This document shows, one piece after another, positions 51,808 through 60,948 of a stretch of DNA of 64,000 bases (its first letter is position 1; each line of letters opens with the position of its first letter). A program made the position numbers and the translations under genes. Under the pieces are notes generated by a model that worked only from the letters and a program-made list of their open reading frames with translations, was not told where the DNA came from and did not search any database. Source of the stretch: Rhodococcus jostii NBRC 16295 (GTDB lineage: Bacteria > Actinomycetota > Actinomycetes > Mycobacteriales > Mycobacteriaceae); NCBI RefSeq assembly GCF_001894825.1, contig NZ_BCWY01000030.1:44936-108935 (forward strand), in the 5' to 3' direction.

Positions 51808-52877
51808 CCGTCGAAGACCTCGACGCTCCCGGCAAGCCTTCGTCACGCACTCGGACCGGTGCAGTTCTCGGTGGTCTGCTCATCGCCCTCACGGTCGCCG
51901 CCGTGTTCTCGGCCTGCATCGGACAGGTGCCCACCGGGCCCGGAGAAGTCGTCGGCAGCATCCTGCACCGCATCGGACTCGATCTCGGACCGATGCCCGC
52001 GCACCCCAGTGGTGAGGTGACTCTCTGGGAGGTCCGGTTCCCGCGAGTGGTCCTCGCCGTCCTGGTCGGGGCCGCGCTCGGGTGCGCGGGAGCGCTGCTC
52101 CAGGGTGTGTTCGCCAATCCGCTCGCCGAGCCGGGCGTCATCGGAGTGTCCGCCGGGGCCGCGGTCGGCGCCAGCGCCGCCATCGTGGTCGGTGGCGCGT
52201 TCGCCGCCGGGTGGACGGTCGCGGCCGCCGCCTTCGTCGCCGGACTGATCACCACCGTCGCCGTCTACGTCCTCGCCCGGCACGAGGGCCGCACCGAGGT
52301 GGTCACCCTCGTCCTCACCGGGGTGGCGGTCAACGCGTTCGCGGGCGGCCTCATCGCGTTCTTCACGTTCATCGCGTCCCCCGCGGCACGCGATCAGATC
52401 GTCTTCTGGCAACTGGGCAGCCTCAATGGGGCCACCTGGAACGCGGTCGCGGTGGTGGCGCCGATGACCGTCGCCGGGATCGCGGCCACCATGATGATCG
52501 CCGGGAAACTCGACCTGCTGTCCCTCGGCGAGAGCGCGGCGCGTCACCTCGGGCTCGACGTCGAGCGGCTGCGGCAGATCGCGGTGCTGATCGTCGCCCT
52601 GCTCGTCTCGTCCAGCGTGGCCTTCACCGGCATCATCCTGTTCGTCGGGCTGGTGGTCCCGCACCTGATGCGGATCGCCGTCGGGCCGGGCCACCGCGCC
52701 CTCATTCCGGCGAGCGCGCTGTGCGGATCCCTCGTCCTGCTGCTCGCCGACCTGGGCGCCCGATCGCTGGTCGCGAACGCGGATCTTCCCCTCGGCATGC
52801 TGACGGCCCTCGTCGGCGGCCCCTTCTTCTTCTGGCTGCTGCGCCGCACCCGGGCCAGCCAAGGCGGGTGGGCATGA
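51804..52877 (+). CDS. hmuU: Hemin ABC transporter permease HmuU (FecCD family)
   Basis: Membrane subunit of the hemin importer. The 357-residue protein has about ten helices and the FecCD signature regions LWEVRFPRVVLAVLVGAALGCAGALLQGVFANPLAEPGVIGVSAGAAVGA (~75-124; shown by its RFPR, QG.F.NPLAEPG.IGVS.GA residues), plus GESAARHLGLDVERLR and VAFTGIILFVGLVVPHLMRIAVGPGHR (the ATPase-contact loop, ~270-295). ATG overlaps the hmuT stop and its stop overlaps the hmuV ATG. Confidence 0.95.
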   Translation: MTVEDLDAPGKPSSRTRTGAVLGGLLIALTVAAVFSACIGQVPTGPGEVVGSILHRIGLDLGPMPAHPSGEVTLWEVRFPRVVLAVLVGAALGCAGALLQGVFANPLAEPGVIGVSAGAAVGASAAIVVGGAFAAGWTVAAAAFVAGLITTVAVYVLARHEGRTEVVTLVLTGVAVNAFAGGLIAFFTFIASPAARDQIVFWQLGSLNGATWNAVAVVAPMTVAGIAATMMIAGKLDLLSLGESAARHLGLDVERLRQIAVLIVALLVSSSVAFTGIILFVGLVVPHLMRIAVGPGHRALIPASALCGSLVLLLADLGARSLVANADLPLGMLTALVGGPFFFWLLRRTRASQGGWA

Positions 52878-53752
52878 GTCCGGCGTTCCACCCGTTCCGC
52901 ACCCGCATCGGCGAGGCCATCGAGCAGAACCTGTTCCGGCGGACCGACCCGACGCCCCCGCCGCGACCCACCGGGGCCGTGACGCTGCGTGCGAACGGTA
53001 TCGCGGTGACCCGCGGTGGCCGGACCGTGCTCGACGACGTGTCCGTGGACGTGCGAACCGGCGAGGTCCTCGTTCTCGTCGGCCCCAACGGGGCAGGCAA
53101 GTCCACCCTGCTCGCGGCGCTGTCGGGCGACCAGGACGTGCAGTCGGGCAGCGTGCACCTCGACGACCGCGACCTCGGCGACTGGACAGCCCTCGAGATG
53201 GCCCAGCGGCGCGCCGTCCTCCCCCAGCAGAACACCGTCGGATTCTCGTTCACCGCACGTCAGGTGATCACGATGGGCCGGTCCCCGTGGGCGCGCACAC
53301 CCCGCGCCGACGACGACGCCGCCGCCATCGCCGACGCCCTGCGGATCTGTGACGTCGAGCCGTTCGCGGACCGGCCGTTCACCGCGCTGTCGGGTGGCGA
53401 GCGTGCCCGGGTGGCGCTGGCCCGGGTGCTGGCGCAGCGGACCGAGACGATCCTGCTCGACGAGCCGACCGCCGCCCTCGACCTCGGCCACCAGGAGACG
53501 GTGATGAGTCTGGCCCGCTCCCGCGCGGCGCAGGGCACCGCAGTGGTGGTCGTCCTCCACGACCTCGCGCTCGCCGCCGCGTACGCGGACCGGATCGTGG
53601 TCCTCGAGAACGGACGCGTCGCGGCCGACGGGCCACCCTCCGACGTCCTGTCCGAGGAGTTGCTCACCCGGGTGTACGGGCATCCCGTCGAGGTCATCGC
53701 ACACCCGGTGACCGGTGCGACCCTCGTCCTGCCCCGCCGCGATCACCACTGA
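52874..53752 (+). CDS. hmuV: Hemin ABC transporter ATP-binding protein HmuV
   Basis: ATPase of the hemin importer. The 292-residue protein has Walker A GPNGAGKST (~75-83), Q-loop VLPQQNTVGFS (~115), signature LSGGERARVALARVLAQ (~172-188), Walker B ILLDEPTAALDLGHQE (~194) and H-loop VVVLHDLALAAAYADR. An unusual ~35-residue N-terminal extension (FHPFRTRIGEAIEQNLF) precedes the ABC domain. Last gene of the coupled hmuO-hmuTUV operon; convergent with the next small gene. Confidence 0.94.
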   Translation: MSPAFHPFRTRIGEAIEQNLFRRTDPTPPPRPTGAVTLRANGIAVTRGGRTVLDDVSVDVRTGEVLVLVGPNGAGKSTLLAALSGDQDVQSGSVHLDDRDLGDWTALEMAQRRAVLPQQNTVGFSFTARQVITMGRSPWARTPRADDDAAAIADALRICDVEPFADRPFTALSGGERARVALARVLAQRTETILLDEPTAALDLGHQETVMSLARSRAAQGTAVVVVLHDLALAAAYADRIVVLENGRVAADGPPSDVLSEELLTRVYGHPVEVIAHPVTGATLVLPRRDHH

Positions 53753-53762
53753 TGCGTGGCGG

Positions 53763-54116
53763 TCAGAGTCCGTCGATGACCGCCCCCAGACGGCTGAGAA
53801 CGGCACGCACGGTCATTCCGTCCTCCGGCCCGGCCGACAAGGAGTCGGGATCAGACACGGCATCTCTCACGACGGCGACGATGCTGCGTTCATCGGTGAG
53901 GTCGATCTCGCGTACCGACCGCCGCGCCGATGCCACGATGTCGTCCGGGGCCGGTACCTCGGTTTCGACGTCGGCGCGGTAGACCTCGACGTGCATCGTG
54001 CTCTTGCGCACCCGGAATGCGTAGGAGTTACCTTCCGCGGTCCGGCCGAAGCCGTGCGCATGCGGTCCGACCGAGATGTCTTCGACTGTGAACGTCTTCC
54101 ATTCGGGTATTTCCAC
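53763..54116 (-). CDS. Small hypothetical protein (Rv2137c position)
   Basis: A 117-residue acidic soluble protein, unrecognised by family. It has a short beta-rich N-terminal half (VEDISVGPHAHGFGRTAEGNSYAFRVRKSTMHVEVYRADVETEVPAP) and a helical second half with ARRSVREIDLTDERSIVAVVRDAV. The GTG start has GAGGAG about 7 nt upstream, supporting translation. It lies divergent from the LppL-position lipoprotein, where M. tuberculosis has Rv2137c; homology to that gene is suggested by position only. Confidence 0.6.
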   Translation of the reverse strand: MEIPEWKTFTVEDISVGPHAHGFGRTAEGNSYAFRVRKSTMHVEVYRADVETEVPAPDDIVASARRSVREIDLTDERSIVAVVRDAVSDPDSLSAGPEDGMTVRAVLSRLGAVIDGL

Positions 54117-54300
54117 GGTCTTCTCCTCGATGACCTGGGCCGGCGGTCGGAAAACCGCCGGGCGCGGGGTCGATGCTCCTCACGGTATCGCCTCGGAACC
54201 CGCTCGGCACCGACCGAATTCGTGGGCGTTTCGCGGATCAGGGATGCTAGTGGACAGTTGTGCAGGTGTAGGTCGATGAGAGAACTCCGAGGAGCAGCAC

Positions 54301-55311
54301 ATGGGTAGACCGGGAGCGCGCATCGTCGCCTCGTGTATCGGACTGGTGTTTCTACTGGTCACGGGCTGTTCGTCGAACTCCGATGAGGATCAGGCGATCA
54401 CGATCGCGCCCGCGAGTGCCGCACAGTCCCCCACCCAGAGCACCACCCCCGCCGGGGTCGTCCACGCCGTCGGCCTGCCGATCGATTCCACAACATTCGA
54501 CCCCGAGACAGGCACGACCGTCGTCCTGGGAGGCGAGAACAATCAGATCCTGTTGTTCCCGGCCGGGGATTTCGCCGCCGCTCCGCGGGTGATCCCGCTG
54601 GACGCCGCCGTCGCCCAGGTCGCGCTCGCACGCGACGGTGTCGCGCTGCTCGCTATGAACACGCAGGTCGGACGCCTGGACCTGCGGACGGGCGAGGTGA
54701 CGTATGTGCCCGCCGGCGGTGATGTGCGATCGGTAGCCGAACTGCCCGACGGACGCGTGGCGATGGGTCTGGGCAATGGCGAGATTCACATCCTGAACAC
54801 GGAGACGAACGAATCACAGGTGATCGGCGGCTTGACGTCCGTCGACGGGCTGGCCGTGGTCGGCGAGTCGCTCACCGCACTCGACCGTGGTCAGACGTCC
54901 GTCACCGCCATCGACGTCCCCGGTTCCGCGCTCGGCGTAGCCCTGCGGGCCGGCGAGGGTGCCACACAGCTCACGACCGATCACTACGGGCGCATCCTCG
55001 TCACCGACACCACCGGAGACGAACTGCTCGCCTACACCACCGACACCCTGATGCTCCGCCAGCGCTTTCCCGCCGGACTCGCGCCGTACGCCGTCGCCTA
55101 CGACGACGCCGCCGACCGGGCGTGGGTCACACTGACGGAGACCAACGAAGTGGTCGGTTTCGACCTGTCGAGTGGTGTGGGCGTGGAAACGGCACGTTAT
55201 CCGACCGTCCGGCAGCCGAATTCCGTCGCTGTGGATACCGTGAACGGTGACCTCCTGATCGGTTCCGCGACGGGAGACGGCCTGCAGCAGATCCCGACGA
55301 GGAGTTCGTAG
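54301..55311 (+). CDS. Beta-propeller lipoprotein (LppL position)
   Basis: A 336-residue predicted lipoprotein. Signal peptide ARIVASCIGLVFLLVTGC with Cys23 in the lipobox, then a Ser/Thr/Pro linker and a beta-propeller-like domain of repeats of about 40 residues (FDPETGTTVVLGGENNQILLF, VAQVALARDGVALLAMN, RSVAELPDGRVAMGLGNGEIHIL, PNSVAVDTVNGDLLIGSA). GAGGAG precedes the ATG by 7 nt. In M. tuberculosis lppL lies just before pyrD, as here. Role unknown; surface binding protein is inference. Confidence 0.8.
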   Translation: MGRPGARIVASCIGLVFLLVTGCSSNSDEDQAITIAPASAAQSPTQSTTPAGVVHAVGLPIDSTTFDPETGTTVVLGGENNQILLFPAGDFAAAPRVIPLDAAVAQVALARDGVALLAMNTQVGRLDLRTGEVTYVPAGGDVRSVAELPDGRVAMGLGNGEIHILNTETNESQVIGGLTSVDGLAVVGESLTALDRGQTSVTAIDVPGSALGVALRAGEGATQLTTDHYGRILVTDTTGDELLAYTTDTLMLRQRFPAGLAPYAVAYDDAADRAWVTLTETNEVVGFDLSSGVGVETARYPTVRQPNSVAVDTVNGDLLIGSATGDGLQQIPTRSS

Positions 55312-55551
55312 ATGGCATCGCATTCACGTCGCCTCCCCTCCGGCTGGGAGATCGAATCCGAGGACTTCGAATACGTGCCGCTTCGGCTGCCACCCGACGT
55401 CACGCGCATCAGCGCCTCGATGAGACTGGCCATCCAGGCGGAGTTCGGTGGCTGGGAGCTGTCCCGGGTCCGCCTGTACTCCGACGGAAGCCGCCGCGTC
55501 CTGCTCAAACGAAGGAAAACAGCGCACCATGTCCCCGACCCCGCAATCTAG
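55312..55551 (+). CDS. DUF5703-family small protein
   Basis: A 79-residue protein of the actinobacterial DUF5703 family: [21 protein letters not shown], followed by the conserved [30 protein letters not shown]. Basic C-terminal tail. ATG begins immediately after the lipoprotein stop, so the two are one unit, continuing into pyrD. Function unknown. Confidence 0.8.
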   Translation: MASHSRRLPSGWEIESEDFEYVPLRLPPDVTRISASMRLAIQAEFGGWELSRVRLYSDGSRRVLLKRRKTAHHVPDPAI

Positions 55552-55561
55552 GGAGACCTCC

Positions 55562-56632
55562 TTGTACCACCTGCTGTTGAGGGTGATGTTCCGCGTTCCT
55601 CCGGAGCGGATTCATCATCTGGCCTTCGCTGCGATGCGCCTGGTCACGCGGTTCTCGCCGCTGCGCCGGCTCGTCGGGAAGGTTCTCGTAGTGGACGATC
55701 CGGTACTGCGCAACACCGTGTTCGGACTCGACTTCCCGGCGCCCCTCGGACTGGCCGCCGGGTTCGACAAGGATGCGACCGGGGTCGACGCCTGGGGTCC
55801 CCTCGGATTCGGGTTCGCGGAGGTGGGGACCGTCACCGCCCAGGCGCAGCCCGGCAACCCGGCTCCCCGCCTGTTCCGGCTGCCGGCGGACCGCGCCCTG
55901 ATCAACCGGATGGGTTTCAACAACCACGGTGCGGGCAACGCCGCCAACCATCTCCGGCAGCGCCGCGCCGGTGTCCCGATCGGCGCGAACATCGGCAAGA
56001 CCAAGATCGTCGACGCCGCGGACGCGCCGGCCGACTACACGGCGAGCGCACAGCTGCTCGGTCCGCTGGCCGATTTCATGGTCGTCAACGTCAGCTCCCC
56101 GAACACCCCGGGATTGCGGGACCTGCAGGCCGTCGAATCCCTCCGGCCCCTCCTGCAGGCGGTACTCGACAGCGTGACCGTCCCGGTTCTGGTGAAGATC
56201 GCACCGGACCTCTCCGACGACGACGTCGACGACGTCGCGGATCTCGCGGTCGAACTCGGGCTCGCCGGGATCGTCGCCACGAACACCACCATCCGCCGCG
56301 ACGGGCTGAACACCCCCGACGACGAGGTGACGGCCATCGGTGCCGGCGGACTGTCCGGTCCCCCGGTCGCCGAACGGTCCCTCGAGGTCCTGCGGCGCCT
56401 GCACGCGCGCGTCGGTGATCGCCTGGTGCTGATCTCGGTCGGCGGTATCGAGACGGTCGACCAGGCGTGGGAACGGATCCTGGCCGGGGCGTCCCTCGTG
56501 CAGGGCTACACCGGCTTCATCTACGGCGGGCCCTTCTGGGCGCGTCGCATCCACCGGGGCCTGGCCCGGAAGGTGCGTGAGGCCGGCTATTCGTCCGTCG
56601 CCGATGCTGTCGGTGCGGGCGCCGTGCGCTGA
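55562..56632 (+). CDS. pyrD: Dihydroorotate dehydrogenase (quinone) PyrD, class 2
   Basis: Membrane-associated FMN enzyme of pyrimidine synthesis, passing electrons to quinone. The class-2 N-terminal helix extension ([24 protein letters not shown], residues ~4-27) is present. Core motifs are [52 protein letters not shown] (catalytic Ser region), [11 protein letters not shown] and [35 protein letters not shown]. The TTG at 55562 has GGGAG 6 nt upstream and matches relatives starting MYRLLL; the in-frame ATG at 55529 would overlap the DUF5703 gene. Confidence 0.94.
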   Translation: MYHLLLRVMFRVPPERIHHLAFAAMRLVTRFSPLRRLVGKVLVVDDPVLRNTVFGLDFPAPLGLAAGFDKDATGVDAWGPLGFGFAEVGTVTAQAQPGNPAPRLFRLPADRALINRMGFNNHGAGNAANHLRQRRAGVPIGANIGKTKIVDAADAPADYTASAQLLGPLADFMVVNVSSPNTPGLRDLQAVESLRPLLQAVLDSVTVPVLVKIAPDLSDDDVDDVADLAVELGLAGIVATNTTIRRDGLNTPDDEVTAIGAGGLSGPPVAERSLEVLRRLHARVGDRLVLISVGGIETVDQAWERILAGASLVQGYTGFIYGGPFWARRIHRGLARKVREAGYSSVADAVGAGAVR

Positions 56633-56708
56633 CCCACGCACACCGAGACCGGTGGCCGGCGAATCCCGAGGATTCGCCGGCCACCCGTGTTCTGCGGTGC
56701 TACCGGAA

Positions 56709-57239
56709 CTACTGCTCGTACGTCCCCTGGATCTTCGCGCGGGCGATCGAGTGGGCGAACAGGTTGAATCCCAGGAACGCCGGCGTCGAATCGGCCGTGA
56801 CCCCCTCGAGGGTGTCCACGTCGACCGCGTGGACCACGATGATGTAGCGGTGCGGTCCGTGGCCTTCCGGCGGAGCCGCACCGAGGAAACGGCGCAGTCC
56901 GGCGTCGTTCTTCAGGGTGATCGCACCGGCCGGGAGCCCGGTTCCGTCGTCGTCGCCGGCCCCGTTCACCAGCGTCGTCGTGTCGGCCGGAATGTTCGCG
57001 ACCGCCCAGTGCCAGAACCCGGACGCCGTCGGCGCGTCGGGGTCGTAGACCGTCACCGCGAAGCTCTTGGTCTCGGCGGGGAATCCCGACCACGACAGCT
57101 GCGGTGAGTTGTCGTAGCCGCCGGCGCCGAAGATTCCGCTGACCTGGTCCTTGTTCAGCGGCTGCCCGTCGGTCACGTCGGTGGAGGTCAGCTCGAAACT
57201 CGGCAGGTCGGGAAGGGCCTCGTACGGGTCGTATGACAT
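56709..57239 (-). CDS. YbhB/YbcL (PEBP) family protein, TB18.6-like
   Basis: A 176-residue phosphatidylethanolamine-binding-protein-fold protein, the counterpart of mycobacterial Rv2140c/TB18.6. Key segments are [73 protein letters not shown] (its DPDAP and GFWHW residues form the ligand site) and [19 protein letters not shown]. Ligand and function unknown. ATG start; co-directional with the M20 peptidase, 33 bp downstream of it, as in M. tuberculosis. Confidence 0.92.
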   Translation of the reverse strand: MSYDPYEALPDLPSFELTSTDVTDGQPLNKDQVSGIFGAGGYDNSPQLSWSGFPAETKSFAVTVYDPDAPTASGFWHWAVANIPADTTTLVNGAGDDDGTGLPAGAITLKNDAGLRRFLGAAPPEGHGPHRYIIVVHAVDVDTLEGVTADSTPAFLGFNLFAHSIARAKIQGTYEQ

Positions 57240-57272
57240 GCGTTTCCTCTCGTGTCGCGTATCGTTCTCGGA

Positions 57273-58625
57273 TCAGCTGTGGAGCAGAAAATGTTCCAGC
57301 ACGCGTGTACCGAACAGTAGTGCGTCGACGGGTACCCGTTCGTCGACGCCGTGGAACAGCGCGCTGAAATCGAGGTCGGCCGGCAACTGCAGTGGAGCGA
57401 ACCCGAAGCACCGGACGCCCAGCTTCGCGAACGCCTTGGCGTCGGTACCGCCCGACAACATGTACGGCACCGTCCGGGCGCCCGGGTCGTGCGCGAGGAT
57501 CGCCTCGTTCATGGCGTCCACCAGGTGCCCGTCGAACGTGGTCTCGTAAGAGTCGAGTTTCGTGATCCACTCACGCTGCACGTCCGGTCCGATGAGCTCG
57601 TCGACCGCTGCCTCGAACTCGGCCTGCCTGCCGGGCAGGATGCGGCAGTCGACGACGGCCTCCGCGGTCTGCGGGATCACGTTGGCCTTGTAACCGGCCG
57701 ACAGCATCGTCGGGTTCGCGGTGTCGCGGAGGGTGGCGCCGATGATGTTGGCGATGGTGCCGAGTTTCGCGAGGGTGCCGTCGAGGTCGGGCGACTTCGG
57801 GTCGAAGTCGAGTCCGGTCTCCTCACCCGCCGCTTCGAGGAATTCGGCCACCGAATCGGAGATGACCAACGGGAACGTGTGCGCGCCCAGACGGGCGACC
57901 GCCTGCGCCAGGATGGTGACGGCGTTGTCGGTGTGCAGGAACGAACCGTGCCCGGCCCGGCCCTTGGCCGTCAGGCGCATCCAGCCGAGACCCTTCTCCG
58001 CGGTCTCGACGAGATAGAGCCTGCGGTCGGTGCCGTCCGGCCGCGGAACGGTCAGCGAGAACCCGCCGACCTCACCGACCGCTTCCGTCACACCCTCGAA
58101 CAGATCGGGCCGGTTCTCGACGAGCCACTGGCAGCCGTACTTGCCGCCGGCCTCCTCGTCGGCGACGAAGGCGAACACGAGGTCACGAGGAGGAACGATT
58201 CCCTCGGCCTTGAACTGGCGTGCGACCGCCAGGATCATCCCCACCATGTCCTTCATGTCGACGGCGCCGCGCCCCCACACGTAACCGTCCTCGACGGCTC
58301 CGGAGAATGGATGCACGCGCCAGTCGGCCGGTTCGGCGGGGACGACGTCGAGGTGGCCGTGCAGCATCAGGGCGCCGCGGTCGGGGTTCGAACCCTTCAA
58401 CCGCGCGAACACGTTGCCGCGGCCCGGCGCTCCCGACTCCACGTACTCGGTCTCGTAGCCCACTTCCTGCAGCTGGGCCGCCACCCACTCCGCACACTCG
58501 CGCTCGCCCTTCGTCGTCGCGAGCTCTCCGGTGTTGGACGTGTCGAAGCGGATCAGTGAACTGACGAGATCCACGACTTCGGCTTCGGCGCGACCCTGGC
58601 CTGGGGTTTCCTGTGTAGTTGGCAC
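57273..58625 (-). CDS. M20/ArgE/DapE-family metallopeptidase
   Basis: A 450-residue di-zinc hydrolase of the M20 family, the position of Rv2141c. Metal ligands and catalytic residues are intact: MLHGHLDVVPAEPADW (~87-102), GRGAVDMKDMVGM (~118-130), FVADEEAGGKYG (~151-162) and the C-terminal YMLSGGTDAKAFAKLG. The dimerisation lid lies between (GLGWMRLTAKGRAGHGSF). Either an acyl-amino-acid deacylase or dipeptidase; not necessarily a lysine-pathway DapE. GTG start at 58625; divergent from the tRNA. Confidence 0.88.
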   Translation of the reverse strand: MPTTQETPGQGRAEAEVVDLVSSLIRFDTSNTGELATTKGERECAEWVAAQLQEVGYETEYVESGAPGRGNVFARLKGSNPDRGALMLHGHLDVVPAEPADWRVHPFSGAVEDGYVWGRGAVDMKDMVGMILAVARQFKAEGIVPPRDLVFAFVADEEAGGKYGCQWLVENRPDLFEGVTEAVGEVGGFSLTVPRPDGTDRRLYLVETAEKGLGWMRLTAKGRAGHGSFLHTDNAVTILAQAVARLGAHTFPLVISDSVAEFLEAAGEETGLDFDPKSPDLDGTLAKLGTIANIIGATLRDTANPTMLSAGYKANVIPQTAEAVVDCRILPGRQAEFEAAVDELIGPDVQREWITKLDSYETTFDGHLVDAMNEAILAHDPGARTVPYMLSGGTDAKAFAKLGVRCFGFAPLQLPADLDFSALFHGVDERVPVDALLFGTRVLEHFLLHS

Positions 58626-58737
58626 TCCACTTTCCTACCACCGGAGCAGCGGAAACGCTCAGGTGAGAGGGGCGATTTGGGGCCGTGGCGGTTCATCGGT
58701 TAATCTTTTGCAGCACCCAGGAAATGGGGGCAAGCAA

Positions 58738-58823
58738 GTCCGAGTGGCGGAATGGCAGACGCGCTAGCTTGAGGTGCTAGTGTCCTATTAACGGACGTGG
58801 GGGTTCAAGTCCCCCCTCGGACA
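58738..58823 (+). tRNA. tRNA-Leu (anticodon GAG)
   Basis: An 86-nt class II tRNA. The acceptor GTCCGAG (58738-58744) pairs with CTCGGAC (58816-58822), discriminator A at 58823; no encoded CCA. Anticodon stem CTAGC/GCTAG encloses loop TTGAGGT with anticodon GAG at 58771-58773. A long variable arm (GTCC..GGAC) and GGTTCAAGT T-loop are as expected for leucine. Confidence 0.96.
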
Positions 58824-58844
58824 CTCTGAGTTGAGACAGACGAA

Positions 58845-58873
58845 AAGGCCCCGGTTCATCGAACCGGGGCCTT
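58845..58873. terminator. Terminator after tRNA-Leu
   Basis: A 13-bp perfect stem (AAGGCCCCGGTTC with GAACCGGGGCCTT) and 3-nt loop, followed by CTTC. It lies between the tRNA and the SDR gene and probably ends the tRNA transcript. Confidence 0.85.
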
Positions 58874-58895
58874 CTTCGTGAGAGGGCGAAGTTCG

Positions 58896-60350
58896 ATGGG
58901 TGAAACAACGACGACGATCGATCCGGCGGATCTCGAGATCTGCCTGAAGGTCCTCGATCAGGCGGCGGAACTCGACGATGCGGATCCCGATTCCGTCACC
59001 GTCCAGCGTGCTGTCGGTCACCTCTTCAAGAAGTTGAAGAAGCGCAGGCGCCTCGCCGCCCGCGACGCCGTCTCCGAAGCCGACCGACAGGTGGTCGCCG
59101 CGACCGCGACGGGATCACCCGATCGGATCGACGACGAGACCGCGGGCATCCCGCTCACGTCGAACGCCGACGGCGCCTCCGCCGGCACCCTGATCCGGCC
59201 CCGCCCCTGCTACATCTGCAAGCAGCGCTACACCCGGGTCGACGCCTTTTACCACCAGCTGTGCCCCGAGTGCGCGGCGAAGAGCCGGGCCAAGCGTGAC
59301 GCACGCGCCGACCTCACCGGACGCCGGGCGCTGCTGACCGGCGGTCGCGCGAAGATCGGCATGTACATCGCCCTGCGGTTGCTCCGCGACGGCGCCCACA
59401 CCACGATCACCACACGGTTCCCCAACGACGCCATCCGCCGGTTCAAGGCGATGGAGGACAGCAGCGAGTGGATCCACCGCCTGCGCGTCGTCGGTATCGA
59501 TCTGCGTGATCCGGCGCAGGTCGTGGCGCTCGCCGATTCGGTTGCAGCGCAGGGCCCGCTGGACATCCTGATCAACAACGCGGCGCAGACGGTCCGACGC
59601 TCCCCCGGCGCGTACAGCGCTCTGGCGGACGCCGAGTCCGGAGCCCTTCCCTCCGGCGACCTTCCCGACGTCCTGACCTTCGGAAAGACGAGCGACGCCC
59701 ACCCGGCGGCACTCGCGGGTTCGCTGTCCGACGTGTCCGCGATGGCGGGCGCCGCGCTGTCCCCCGACGCGGTGAGCTCCCTCGCACTGGTCGCGAAGTC
59801 GGCGTCGCCCGATCGGATCGACCAGGGTCTCGCGATCGACGCCGGCGGCCTGCTGCCCGATCTGGCGCACACGAACAGCTGGGTCCAGACGGTCGAGGAA
59901 GTCGACCCGATCGAGCTGCTCGAGGTGCAGTTGTGCAACTCGGTCGCCCCGTTCATCCTCGTCTCGCGCCTGCGTCCCACGATGGCGGCGGCCGGCGCCC
60001 GGCGCAAGTACGTGGTGAACGTCTCCGCGATGGAGGGGCAGTTCAGCCGCGCATTCAAGGGTCCGGGTCATCCGCACACCAACATGGCGAAGGCCGCGCT
60101 GAACATGCTCACCCGCACCAGCGCCAAGGAGATGCTCGACGACGGCATCCTCATGACCGCGGTGGACACCGGGTGGATCACCGACGAGCGGCCGCACTAC
60201 ACCAAGATGCGCCTGGCCGACGAGGGATTTCACGCCCCTCTCGACCTCGTCGACGGTGCCGCCCGCGTCTACGACCCCATCGTCCAGGGCGAGCAGGGCG
60301 TCGATCTGCACGGCTGCTTCCTCAAGGACTACGAGCCCTCACCCTGGTGA
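58896..60350 (+). CDS. SDR-family protein with N-terminal zinc ribbon
   Basis: A 484-residue protein. Residues ~10-60 are a helical, basic region; a zinc ribbon follows with CYIC (Cys105/108) and CPEC (Cys123/126). The SDR Rossmann domain begins ALLTGGRAKIGMYIALRL (~145-162), with ILINNAAQTVRRSPG (NNA motif). A catalytic Ser is in VVNVSAMEG, but the usual YxxxK position is TNMAK (Thr395, Lys399). A long insert (~250-330) separates the halves. The ATG at 58896 is preferred over the upstream GTG at 58878. Substrate unknown. Confidence 0.8.
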   Translation: MGETTTTIDPADLEICLKVLDQAAELDDADPDSVTVQRAVGHLFKKLKKRRRLAARDAVSEADRQVVAATATGSPDRIDDETAGIPLTSNADGASAGTLIRPRPCYICKQRYTRVDAFYHQLCPECAAKSRAKRDARADLTGRRALLTGGRAKIGMYIALRLLRDGAHTTITTRFPNDAIRRFKAMEDSSEWIHRLRVVGIDLRDPAQVVALADSVAAQGPLDILINNAAQTVRRSPGAYSALADAESGALPSGDLPDVLTFGKTSDAHPAALAGSLSDVSAMAGAALSPDAVSSLALVAKSASPDRIDQGLAIDAGGLLPDLAHTNSWVQTVEEVDPIELLEVQLCNSVAPFILVSRLRPTMAAAGARRKYVVNVSAMEGQFSRAFKGPGHPHTNMAKAALNMLTRTSAKEMLDDGILMTAVDTGWITDERPHYTKMRLADEGFHAPLDLVDGAARVYDPIVQGEQGVDLHGCFLKDYEPSPW

Positions 60351-60455
60351 TCGACCACCGCCCGGACCCGCCGACGAGAGCACCGACACAGCCGGAGCAC
60401 TACTCGGCACAGGGATAATGGGGGTCGTACCGATCCCTGAATATGGAGGCGCTTC

Positions 60456-60872
60456 ATGGCGATAGCCGTTGTCCACCGAGACAGCCCGGAAGGCCGGGCG
60501 GCCATCGTCCACGCCGCCCGTGAGGCTGTGCAACGACGGGAACAGCTGCTCGTCCTCCACGTCCTCGACGACGACTCGGGGCAGGATGCCGAGTCCGACC
60601 GGTCCGCTCTGCGTGCCGAGATCCAGGCCACGCTCGAGGGCGGTGGGGTCGGCGAGTCGTCCTGGGAACTGCGCACCAACGAACACGACGGTGATCAGGT
60701 GAGCGCACTGTGCGCCCTGGTCGACAGCAGCGGCGCGGATCTTCTCGTCGTCGGCACCCGGCGGATGTCGCCGATCGGCAAGTTCCCCCTGGAACGATGG
60801 CTGCAGAGACTCCTCCTGGAGGTCGACATTCCGATCCTGGTGGTCAAGGAGGACGTGCGCCGCACCGCCTGA
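60456..60872 (+). CDS. Universal stress protein (UspA family)
   Basis: A 138-residue single-domain Usp: IAVVHRDSPEGRAAIVHAAREAVQRREQLLVLHVLDDD (~3-40), and DLLVVGTRRMSPIGKFPLERWLQRLLLEVDIPILVVKED. The usual ATP motif GxxGx9G(S/T) is only partly kept (GTRRMSPIG then no second Gly), so it may not bind ATP. ATG with GGAGG-like sequence (TGGAGGCGCTTC) 8 nt upstream. Regulatory partner unknown. Confidence 0.85.
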   Translation: MAIAVVHRDSPEGRAAIVHAAREAVQRREQLLVLHVLDDDSGQDAESDRSALRAEIQATLEGGGVGESSWELRTNEHDGDQVSALCALVDSSGADLLVVGTRRMSPIGKFPLERWLQRLLLEVDIPILVVKEDVRRTA

Positions 60873-60948
60873 GCCGTTACCGCGCGGACCAGGCCGAACC
60901 ACGCCTACGATGGCGTCAGGGGACACTTCGGATGTCAGGGGTGCATCG

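Noticed and set aside
58788..59021. Minus-strand ORF overlapping tRNA-Leu and SDR gene
   Set aside because: It runs through the tRNA and its terminator and is antisense to the SDR; no homology.
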